Below, piece by piece: positions 1 through 4,855 of a stretch of 6,600 nucleotides of DNA; within the stretch, counting starts at the first letter, position 1, and each line of letters begins with the position of its first letter. Origin of the DNA: Candidatus Shapirobacteria bacterium UBA1420 (lineage in GTDB: Bacteria > Patescibacteriota > Microgenomatia > UBA12405). A program made the translations under genes and the position numbers. The notes under the pieces were generated by a model. That model had not been told where the DNA came from. It searched no databases and saw only the letters and a list, made by a program, of their open reading frames with translations. The DNA lies in the NCBI GenBank assembly GCA_002304845.1, contig DBPM01000033.1, positions 1 through 6,600 of the forward strand. Reading direction: 5' to 3'.

Positions 1-438
1 ATGGATCTCTTGTCCAAAGACCCAACTATCAAACAAGCCGCTATTGCGGCTGGTCGTACTCTTTTGAACCTCGGTATTTCTGCGGCTGATTTTATTCCTG
101 GCGGGGTTGGTGAAATTGCGGATGGTTTAGCTACAGTTGCCAAAACTATTCAGCGTGCTCCAGGTGAAAAGCCAGATCCATCAAAATTCAGTGTTGATCT
201 TACTCCCGACGTGCCTACTATGGCCCCATGGCTGTCTCAATTACCAGAATTTTTTACTGGTGGAGCTTTTCCGAGTTATGCTATTCCAGCTGCCATGCAA
301 TTGAGACACGACATACCACTAATGGTTGAGGGGGTTAGACAAGCTAGAACTATGTTGAAACAAGAATCCGACGATTACCAAGCAAATGAAGCTTCTATTG
401 ATAAAGCTATTAACACATTTAATTCTACTAATAAATAA
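1..438 (+). CDS. Hypothetical protein, 145 residues, possibly cut at the 5' end
   Basis: I do not recognise a family. The frame starts with ATG at the first base of the window, so the true start could lie upstream and no promoter can be judged. Residues about 16-48 form a Gly/Ala/Ile-rich, weakly hydrophobic stretch containing DFIPGGVGEIADG, which could be an amphipathic or membrane-associated helical hairpin. Residues about 53-100 are rich in proline and aromatics (TPDVPTMAPWLSQLPEFF), and the C-terminal 40 residues look helical and charged. There are no cysteines and no clear signal peptide. The TAA stop is followed after 2 bases by the next ATG on the same strand, so the two genes are probably co-transcribed. 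Sustained protein-like composition supports a real gene. The function is unknown. Confidence 0.7.
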   Translation: MDLLSKDPTIKQAAIAAGRTLLNLGISAADFIPGGVGEIADGLATVAKTIQRAPGEKPDPSKFSVDLTPDVPTMAPWLSQLPEFFTGGAFPSYAIPAAMQLRHDIPLMVEGVRQARTMLKQESDDYQANEASIDKAINTFNSTNK

Positions 439-440
439 AT

Positions 441-665
441 ATGGACAAAAAAACAGCTTTAAAAATATTAATTAAACACAGTTTTTTACTTTCTGAAGAA
501 ATCAAAGAGAAATTATATTTAAAAATTGAGACCATGTCAGAGGAACAAATTGATACTTTAGGCAAATTTTTGGCTCAGGAAAAATCAGCAGCCATTAAAT
601 CCTTTGACGACACCAACAAAGAGTACGAAGATATACTTGCTCAACTAACCGCCATTAAGAAATAA
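441..665 (+). CDS. Small all-helical hypothetical protein, 74 residues
   Basis: This is a short, charged protein with no signal peptide or transmembrane segment. Residues about 14-50 have the pattern LLSEEIKEKLYLKIETMSEEQIDTL, two short amphipathic helices each opened by a Ser-Glu-Glu cap. The rest (about 45-74) is one more Lys/Glu-rich helix. Small helical proteins of this pattern are, from memory, frequent in Candidate Phyla Radiation genomes, but I cannot name a family or function. It begins 2 bases after the stop of the upstream gene, has no Shine-Dalgarno site, and is probably translated from the same mRNA. No hairpin with a T-run follows the stop at 665. Confidence 0.72.
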   Translation: MDKKTALKILIKHSFLLSEEIKEKLYLKIETMSEEQIDTLGKFLAQEKSAAIKSFDDTNKEYEDILAQLTAIKK

Positions 666-689
666 TTTATCGTATCCCCATTCTGTCTA

Positions 690-716
690 TTGTGACATAA
701 GTCATATGAACATAAT
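690..716 (+). promoter_or_regulatory. Possible promoter with a CRP/FNR-like palindrome
   Basis: TGTGA (691-695), six bases, then TCATA (702-706) match the classical CRP-family operator TGTGA-N6-TCACA at 9 of 10 positions. CATAAT at 711-716 matches the -10 consensus at 5 of 6. TTGTGA at 690-695 could be a weak -35, but its 15-base spacer is short. If +1 is near 723, the palindrome centres near -24, between -35 and -10, so a bound protein would be expected to block rather than activate. No regulator gene is present and the match could be chance in AT-rich DNA. Confidence 0.3.
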
Positions 717-734
717 TTAGAACATGTCTACAAA

Positions 735-968
735 ATGAAAGAAAAGAACTTTTTTATCAAGTGGATCAAAACCTTACAACATTTTCATCCAACTCCTTTA
801 AACAATCCTTTCCATCAATCAGAAAAACATTCTCCATCTACACTTTCTCCTCCCGCCCAGTATTCCGCCGAACCAGATCCACGCCGAATGATTCCCAGAA
901 ACAGACATACCTCGTCCACTCGAGCCTATTATGACCAACCTTATCCCTCCTGGGCTAAAAAGAAATGA
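735..968 (+). CDS. Possible small proline-rich basic protein, 77 residues
   Basis: I do not recognise this protein and am unsure it is a gene. It would have a short hydrophobic/basic N-terminus (FFIKWIKTLQHF, residues 6-17). The remainder is low-complexity and disordered-looking, with 11 prolines, 5 histidines and many basic residues, ending in AKKK. In favour: a possible promoter ends at 716, and a four-codon ORF (724-738) overlaps its start as ATGA, as in translational coupling. Against: odd composition, no Shine-Dalgarno site, no family signature, and a competing 67-residue frame on the other strand. Its TGA stop is the first three bases of the extended -10 element proposed for the bL25 gene. 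The DNA at about 835-960 is more C-rich on this strand than the flanking genes. It could also be a decayed gene or intergenic sequence. Confidence 0.35.
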   Translation: MKEKNFFIKWIKTLQHFHPTPLNNPFHQSEKHSPSTLSPPAQYSAEPDPRRMIPRNRHTSSTRAYYDQPYPSWAKKK

Positions 969-974
969 TATACT
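966..974 (+). promoter_or_regulatory. Extended -10 promoter element for the bL25 gene
   Basis: TGATATACT is an extended -10 (TGn followed by TATACT, 5 of 6 to TATAAT). No good -35 lies about 17 bases upstream, which extended -10 promoters tolerate. Transcription would start near 981 and give a leader of about 56 bases that begins just before the hairpin at 985-1027. The same TGA-plus-hexamer form recurs on both strands at 2113-2145. Confidence 0.5.
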
Positions 975-984
975 ACCTCTGTCC

Positions 985-1027
985 TTAGTTGTGGCGAAGT
1001 CGTTAGTTATCAAAGGCGCCAAACTAA
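985..1027 (+). promoter_or_regulatory. Leader stem-loop upstream of the bL25 start codon
   Basis: TTAGTT (985-990), a single bulged G, and TGGCG (992-996) pair with CGCCA (1017-1021) and AACTAA (1022-1027). This makes an 11-bp stem with one bulge and a 20-base loop. A second TTAGTT at 1003-1008 in the loop could pair with the same AACTAA, giving a mutually exclusive smaller hairpin. The stem ends 9 bases before the ATG at 1037 and there is no T-run, so it is not an intrinsic terminator. A role in translation control of the ribosomal protein gene is an inference. Confidence 0.4.
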
Positions 1028-1036
1028 AGTCATAAA

Positions 1037-1720
1037 ATGAAAAAAGAAAATCCCAAACTCTCTGGTACTCTCAGAACTGTTACCGGTCGTAAAGTTAAAA
1101 AACTTCGACAAGCCGGTCAAATCCCGGCCACTATTTACGGTCAGGCTATGACCCCTATTTCTGTTCAATTTGCGGCTCTAGAACTGGACAAAATTTTCGA
1201 ACATGCCGGTGAATCCACTTTAGTTGAAATTAATATCGACAAAGACACCTATCCGGTTCTTTTTAAAAACCCCCAATTTCATCCGGTGCTAGGGGATTTA
1301 ATCCATATTGATTGCTACCAAGTCAACTTAAAAGAGAAAATTGTCGCCAGTGTTCCTTTGGAGTTAATTGGTGAATCTCCGGCTGTTAAAAATGGTAATA
1401 TTCTGGTTCCGGTGACTGATGAAGTTGAGATTGAAGCCCTTCCGGCTGATTTGCCCGAAAAGATCGAAGTTGATATTTCTTCTTTGGAAGAAATCGGTCA
1501 AAAAATATCAGTCTCCGACCTTCAAGTTGATAAAGATCTTATTGAAATTAAAACTGATCCGGAACAAGTCATTGCTATTATCGAGGAACCTAAGGTTGAA
1601 GAAGAACCTGTGGAAGCAGAAGTTGCTCCTGAAGATGTTCCGGCCACTGCTCAAAAATCTGAAGAAGAAGCTGGTCAAGAGAATCAGGCTAAGGATTCTG
1701 AAGAAAAGCCCGAGAACTAA
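1037..1720 (+). CDS. rplY: Ribosomal protein bL25, general stress protein Ctc/TL5 type
   Basis: This is the large-subunit protein that binds 5S rRNA at the central protuberance. The N-terminal L25 domain spans residues about 7-94. It contains the family pattern RKVKKLRQAGQIPATIYG (18-35) and FHPVLGDLIHIDCYQV (81-96), equivalent to the usual HPV.G...H.DF segment. The C-terminal beta domain of the longer TL5/Ctc form covers about 98-182 (VPLELIGESPAVKNGN; EIEALPADLPEKIEVDISSLEEIG). A Glu-rich tail of about 45 residues (183-227) is probably disordered; such tails are known in this family. The length of 227 fits Ctc/TL5 (about 200-250), not the roughly 94-residue E. coli form. ATG 1037 is chosen because the domain begins right after it. 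No Shine-Dalgarno site is visible, and a hairpin leader precedes it. The 3' end overlaps a converging gene by 32 bases. Confidence 0.95.
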   Translation: MKKENPKLSGTLRTVTGRKVKKLRQAGQIPATIYGQAMTPISVQFAALELDKIFEHAGESTLVEINIDKDTYPVLFKNPQFHPVLGDLIHIDCYQVNLKEKIVASVPLELIGESPAVKNGNILVPVTDEVEIEALPADLPEKIEVDISSLEEIGQKISVSDLQVDKDLIEIKTDPEQVIAIIEEPKVEEEPVEAEVAPEDVPATAQKSEEEAGQENQAKDSEEKPEN

Positions 1721-2105
1721 AATAGAGTCGGCTCACATCTTCACGAATCGGATCTATCTCATAGGCTGTGGCGGCAGCTTCGGCCGATTCCTGATATTGA
1801 CCTAATTTATACAGAATCACTGATATTTCTGCCCAATCATCGGCAGTCTTATTCAACTTGCTTTTACTCTGAGCCAATCTCCTCTGTAACTCACCATTTT
1901 CATTTTCCTTGGCAAAAGCGGCCGTATCTTCTTTGTTTAAATCCTTTTCCATTGTCTTGGCTTTCTCCCATTGAGAATTCTCTACCGCCCAATACCACTT
2001 TTGCAATTTAGCAAAATATTTGTCACCCCGAGATAGGGGATAAACCCTCAATATTCCCACTATCAATAACCATATTAAAATCGTTGTCACCCAAATTTGC
2101 TTCAT
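1689..2105 (-). CDS. Membrane-anchored TPR-repeat protein
   Basis: Numbered from the ATG at 2105 (138 residues). Residues about 4-22 (IWVTTILIWLLIVGILRVY) form one N-terminal transmembrane segment with the rest probably outside the membrane. A recognisable tetratricopeptide repeat lies at about 88-119, with W91, G102, Y104, A114 and P119 at consensus positions (KLGQYQESAEAA). Residues 37-60 (WYWAVENSQWEKA) look like a degenerate earlier repeat. TPRs mediate protein contacts; the partner is unknown. An ATG at 2114 would add three residues (MEV). I prefer 2105 because the -10 element on this strand ends at 2113 and predicts +1 at about 2106, which excludes the upstream ATG. The stop lies inside the coding sequence of bL25, a tail-to-tail overlap. 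Confidence 0.8.
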   Translation of the reverse strand: MKQIWVTTILIWLLIVGILRVYPLSRGDKYFAKLQKWYWAVENSQWEKAKTMEKDLNKEDTAAFAKENENGELQRRLAQSKSKLNKTADDWAEISVILYKLGQYQESAEAAATAYEIDPIREDVSRLYFSSRAFLQNP

Positions 2106-2112
2106 CACCTCC

Positions 2113-2145
2113 ATTTTATCATCTGAGCCCCTTCAATGATAAAAT
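2113..2145. promoter_or_regulatory. Inverted-repeat bidirectional promoter for TPR gene and tsaC-tsaE
   Basis: A perfect 10-bp inverted repeat, 2113-2122 and 2136-2145, is separated by 13 bases and fills most of the gap between two divergent genes. Read outward, each arm is TGATAAAAT, an extended -10 (TGn plus TAAAAT, 5 of 6). On the plus strand the hexamer is 2140-2145, giving +1 at about 2152, the A of the fusion's ATG. On the minus strand it is 2118-2113, giving +1 at about 2106, one base before the ATG at 2105. Both mRNAs would therefore be leaderless. No -35 is evident. Confidence 0.55.
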
Positions 2146-2151
2146 AAGCCG

Positions 2152-3231
2152 ATGTTAATCTTGCCTCTTTTTCCGAATTATCAAAAAACACTTGCCCAAA
2201 CCGCCACCGAAATTCAGGCTGGTAATCTGGTTGTTTTTCCCTCCGATACTGTTTACATCTTAGCTGTTGATCCTAGTAATCAAACTGCGGTGGATAAATT
2301 ATTGGCTTTTAAAAACCGTTGGCCTGGTAAAGCCATTTCCATTGCTGTCCTGAACTCAGATATGGCTCAACAATATGCTCATTTAAATCAAGACACTTTA
2401 AATCTTTACCAAAATTTATTTCCCGGACCTTTTACCATCATTTCTCCTGGAAAAAACCTGTTAGCTCGGGGTATTGAGGCCGAAAACCAATCTTTAGGTA
2501 TTCGTATTCCTGATTCACCACCAATCCTAGATCTTCTTAAAATTATTAAAAAACCCATCACCGCTACCTCTGCCAATCTTTCTGGTCGGACTCCTCATTA
2601 TTCCGTTTCCGCTTTTCTCAAAACTCTTTCACTTAAAAAACAATCTTTGATTTCTTTAGTGGTTGATGCCGGTACTTTACCCAAAAATAAACCTTCTACT
2701 GTTATTGATGCTCTCGACAGCGATCTCAAAATTCTTCGCCCCGGTCAAATCTTACTTTCTCCTGATCATCAGCTTATTTCCAATTCGGAAACTGAAACCA
2801 GTCAAATTGCCCAACATCTTCTTAATAAAATTAAAAATTACTCTCCTCTCAAACCGATTGTTTTTTTACTTTCCGGTGACTTGGGTTGTGGCAAAACTGT
2901 CTTTGCTCGAGCTCTGGCCACAAACCTCGGGGTGACTCAAAAAATTCTCTCTCCCACCTTTGTCATTTATAATCATTATCCTCTGTCTCATCCGACCTTT
3001 AAATCTTTCTATCATTTTGATTTATATCGTTTAAAAAATAACTTTGAATTCAAAGAATTACACTTTTTTGAACACTTTAATTGTTCATCTATTTATGCTC
3101 TGGAATGGCCTGAAAATATGGGCCAAAAAAATCTTCACCAATTACAGCAAATCGCGACTACTATCCCTGTGACTTTTCATTATTTGGGTCCCAATCAACG
3201 ACAAATTTCCTTTACTCTACCTCAACCATAA
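2152..3231 (+). CDS. Fused TsaC-TsaE, tRNA t6A37 biosynthesis
   Basis: One 359-residue protein carries two steps of t6A biosynthesis. Residues about 10-204 are a Sua5/YciO/YrdC (TsaC) domain that makes threonylcarbamoyl-AMP from threonine, bicarbonate and ATP. Motifs are FPSDTVY (29-35, usually PTDTVYG, with Ile in place of the Gly), KNR (54-56), LGIRIPDSP (115-123), TATSANLSG (137-145), STVID (182-186) and LRPGQI (195-200). Residues about 209-357 are a TsaE P-loop ATPase domain that supports the TsaB-TsaD transferase. Motifs are GDLGCGKT (242-249, Walker A), SPTF (267-270), HFDLYRL (288-294) and EWPENM (318-323). The frame is continuous through a linker near 205-212. ATG 2152 is the first start and sits at the predicted +1. 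The 3' end overlaps a converging gene by 20 bases. Both domain calls are secure. Confidence 0.93.
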   Translation: MLILPLFPNYQKTLAQTATEIQAGNLVVFPSDTVYILAVDPSNQTAVDKLLAFKNRWPGKAISIAVLNSDMAQQYAHLNQDTLNLYQNLFPGPFTIISPGKNLLARGIEAENQSLGIRIPDSPPILDLLKIIKKPITATSANLSGRTPHYSVSAFLKTLSLKKQSLISLVVDAGTLPKNKPSTVIDALDSDLKILRPGQILLSPDHQLISNSETETSQIAQHLLNKIKNYSPLKPIVFLLSGDLGCGKTVFARALATNLGVTQKILSPTFVIYNHYPLSHPTFKSFYHFDLYRLKNNFEFKELHFFEHFNCSSIYALEWPENMGQKNLHQLQQIATTIPVTFHYLGPNQRQISFTLPQP

Positions 3232-3802
3232 ATTGCCAACTGTTAACTATCGTCTCACATTCTTCTTTTATTTTGCTTTGATTTTTGTGAATACACTGAA
3301 TGCTATATTTATACTCTCCTTTCTCAAAATCTATAATTTTTTGTTCTTCATTTTCGAAAATAAAAGTCTTTTCATTATCCACCAAAAACTCTTCACTTAA
3401 TTTTCTATCAGGATGTTGCCAAGACCATGTCTTACCCATGTGTACAGCTATGTTTCCTAGAGAACTATAAAAAGTCACTCTTAAGCCTTGTCCTTCTTTT
3501 TCCTCGTAAATTCGGCGATTATTACTGTAAGTAAGCCTAAATTTATAATCCTCATTTTCATAAACCTGACTATCAGCTGGTGGCGTTGGCGAAGGACTAA
3601 TTGGTGTAGCAGTAGGTTGATTGGTGGGAATGATAATACTCTCCATCATTTTTGGTGTTGGACTGGGAAAGGCAAAGGTTGGCTCCACTACTGCTATTTC
3701 CTTAGTTGGGGATGTTTGTCTTAGATACAAGATTCCCATTCCCGCAATACTTAATAAAAATAAAACTGCTGATAGTAAAAGATATTTTGTTCTTGAAGTC
3801 AT
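3212..3802 (-). CDS. Anchored extracytoplasmic protein with a Pro/Thr/Ser linker
   Basis: This 196-residue protein has one N-terminal transmembrane helix (about 7-27, YLLLSAVLFLLSIAGMGILYL) preceded by basic residues, so the rest should be outside the cell. Residues 30-78 are a low-complexity Pro/Thr/Ser spacer (PTATPISPSPTPP), typical of surface stalks. The C-terminal domain (81-196) starts with a YENEDYKFRLTYS segment, resembling the 'y.n..ygfsl.yP' opening of PsbP-like domains often seen in this type of protein; that resemblance is tentative. Cys170 and Cys182 are the only cysteines and could form a disulfide. There is no lipobox. It diverges from tsaD with 21 bases between start codons, and its stop overlaps the end of the TsaC-TsaE gene. 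Function unknown; a link to t6A synthesis is unlikely despite its position. Confidence 0.8.
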   Translation of the reverse strand: MTSRTKYLLLSAVLFLLSIAGMGILYLRQTSPTKEIAVVEPTFAFPSPTPKMMESIIIPTNQPTATPISPSPTPPADSQVYENEDYKFRLTYSNNRRIYEEKEGQGLRVTFYSSLGNIAVHMGKTWSWQHPDRKLSEEFLVDNEKTFIFENEEQKIIDFEKGEYKYSIQCIHKNQSKIKEECETIVNSWQFMVEVE

Positions 3803-3809
3803 CTTATTC

Positions 3810-3816
3810 TATAATA
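3810..3816. promoter_or_regulatory. Symmetric shared -10 element for tsaD and the divergent gene
   Basis: TATAATA reads as a perfect -10, TATAAT, on the plus strand (3810-3815) and as TATTAT (5 of 6) on the minus strand (3816-3811). Each hexamer ends 8 bases before its start codon, ATG 3824 on plus and ATG 3802 on minus. This predicts 5' leaders of 0-2 bases for both. A weak -35, TTGTTC (3787-3792), has a 17-base spacer on plus; none is seen on minus. Symmetric -10 elements are known to drive divergent transcription in bacteria. Confidence 0.55.
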
Positions 3817-3823
3817 CAACACC

Positions 3824-4846
3824 ATGTATCTCCTTGGTATTGAAACCAGTTGTGACGACACTTGTGCTGCCGTTCTTTCTAATCAAAAAATTTTAAGCAA
3901 TGTTATTTCCTCACAAGTTAATTTGCACGCCCAATGGGGTGGGGTTGTTCCTGATATTGCCAAAAGAGCTCATCAACAAAGAATCGAACCGGTGGTTCAA
4001 ACTGCCCTAAATAGAGCTAAATTAAGTTTAAAAGACATTGATGTTATTGCTGTCACCCAAGGTCCTGGTCTTGCCATTGCTCTTAGTGTCGGTCTCAATT
4101 TTGCCAAGTCTATAGCTGTAGAGCATCAGAAAAAAATTATCGGTGTTAATCATATCGAAGGTCATCTTTTATCAAATTTTTTACAAAATCGTCGTGGTCT
4201 ACCTCTACGTTCACAATCTTTCCCCGCTCTTAGTCTGACTGTCTCCGGCGGTCACACTAAAATCGTTCTTATCCATCATATTGGTCAATATCAAATTATT
4301 GGTGAGACCTTGGATGATGCTGCTGGTGAGGCTTTGGATAAATCTGCCAAACTTATGGGTTTAGGCTATCCTGGTGGTCCCGTGCTTGAACGTCTGGCTA
4401 AAACCGGTCACCCCGATTTTTTAACTTTACCCAGTCCTTTACCTGACAAAAAAATTCTTGACTATTCTTTTTCTGGTCTCAAGACCGCTTTTTATTACCA
4501 GATTAAAGACTGGCCTAAAAGCAAAATTGCCCAAAATTTACCTGATCTCGCCGCCTCAATCCAAAATGCTGTTTTTTCCACTTTACTTCGTAAATTTGAG
4601 TTGGCTATTAAAAAAACTCAACCAAAACTACTTTTACTTTCCGGCGGAGTCGCCTCCAATCTGAATTTACGTCAACGAATGCGAGTTTTAGCGAAAAAAT
4701 ATTCCTTGCCTGTTTACATGCCTTTTAAAAAAGAACTCAATACTGATAATGCCGCCATGATTGCCTTGGTGGCTTTTTATAAAGCTCAAAAGCAACAATT
4801 TTCCGACCCCGATACTTTGGACGTCAATGCCAATTTTGAGTTATAA
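3824..4846 (+). CDS. tsaD: TsaD, tRNA N6-adenosine threonylcarbamoyltransferase
   Basis: TsaD (YgjD/Gcp/Kae1 family) moves the threonylcarbamoyl group from its AMP adduct to A37 of ANN-decoding tRNAs, normally in complex with TsaB and helped by TsaE. The protein is full length (340 residues; the family is about 330-345). Visible motifs are LGIETSCDDT (4-13), WGGVVPDIAKRAH (38-50), GPGL (80-83), the metal-binding NHIEGH (109-114, His110 and His114), VSGGHT (140-145), DDAAGEALDK (164-173), FSGLKTA (216-222), SGGVASN (273-279) and TDNAAM (307-312, with metal ligand Asp308). No key residue is missing. The next gene starts 9 bases after the stop and the TsaC-TsaE fusion lies nearby on the same strand, but a minus-strand gene separates them, so they are not one operon. 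No Shine-Dalgarno site; the -10 ends 8 bases before ATG. Confidence 0.97.
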   Translation: MYLLGIETSCDDTCAAVLSNQKILSNVISSQVNLHAQWGGVVPDIAKRAHQQRIEPVVQTALNRAKLSLKDIDVIAVTQGPGLAIALSVGLNFAKSIAVEHQKKIIGVNHIEGHLLSNFLQNRRGLPLRSQSFPALSLTVSGGHTKIVLIHHIGQYQIIGETLDDAAGEALDKSAKLMGLGYPGGPVLERLAKTGHPDFLTLPSPLPDKKILDYSFSGLKTAFYYQIKDWPKSKIAQNLPDLAASIQNAVFSTLLRKFELAIKKTQPKLLLLSGGVASNLNLRQRMRVLAKKYSLPVYMPFKKELNTDNAAMIALVAFYKAQKQQFSDPDTLDVNANFEL

Positions 4847-4847
4847 T
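4842..4847 (+). promoter_or_regulatory. -10 element at the tsaD stop codon
   Basis: A perfect TATAAT spans the last codon and TAA stop of tsaD and ends 8 bases before the ATG at 4856, the same spacing as at the tsaD promoter. It would give a nearly leaderless mRNA for the small downstream gene. No convincing -35 is seen (TTGGAC at 4817-4822 has a 19-base spacer). The gene may also be read through from tsaD. Confidence 0.4.
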
Positions 4848-4855
4848 TTCTTATT

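Noticed and set aside
819..1022. Minus-strand 67-residue frame opposite the proline-rich frame
   Set aside because: Its composition is unusual (Gly/Arg/Trp runs), it has no promoter or ribosome site, and it covers the bL25 promoter and leader hairpin on the other strand. Probably a chance frame.
1745..1790. Inverted repeat GAATCGG...CCGATTC as a bL25 terminator
   Set aside because: The stem is 7 bp with a 32-base loop and no T-run follows. It lies within the alanine-rich TPR coding region, which explains the GC-rich self-complementarity.
1419..1805. Plus-strand 128-residue Lys/Leu-rich frame
   Set aside because: It is an out-of-frame reading of the Glu-rich part of the bL25 gene; the monotonous Lys/Leu composition comes from shifted GAA and GTT codons.
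2104..2112. GGAGGTGAT on the minus strand as a strong Shine-Dalgarno site
   Set aside because: It matches the 16S 3' end well but abuts the ATG at 2105 with only 2 bases after GGAGG, too close to work for that start. The promoter spacing suggests these bases are mostly not transcribed. No sensible later start exists without losing the membrane segment.
3488..3724. Plus-strand frame rich in Trp and Phe opposite the Pro/Thr linker protein
   Set aside because: Antisense of the Pro/Thr/Ser codons; the minus-strand reading has a clear membrane segment and linker architecture.
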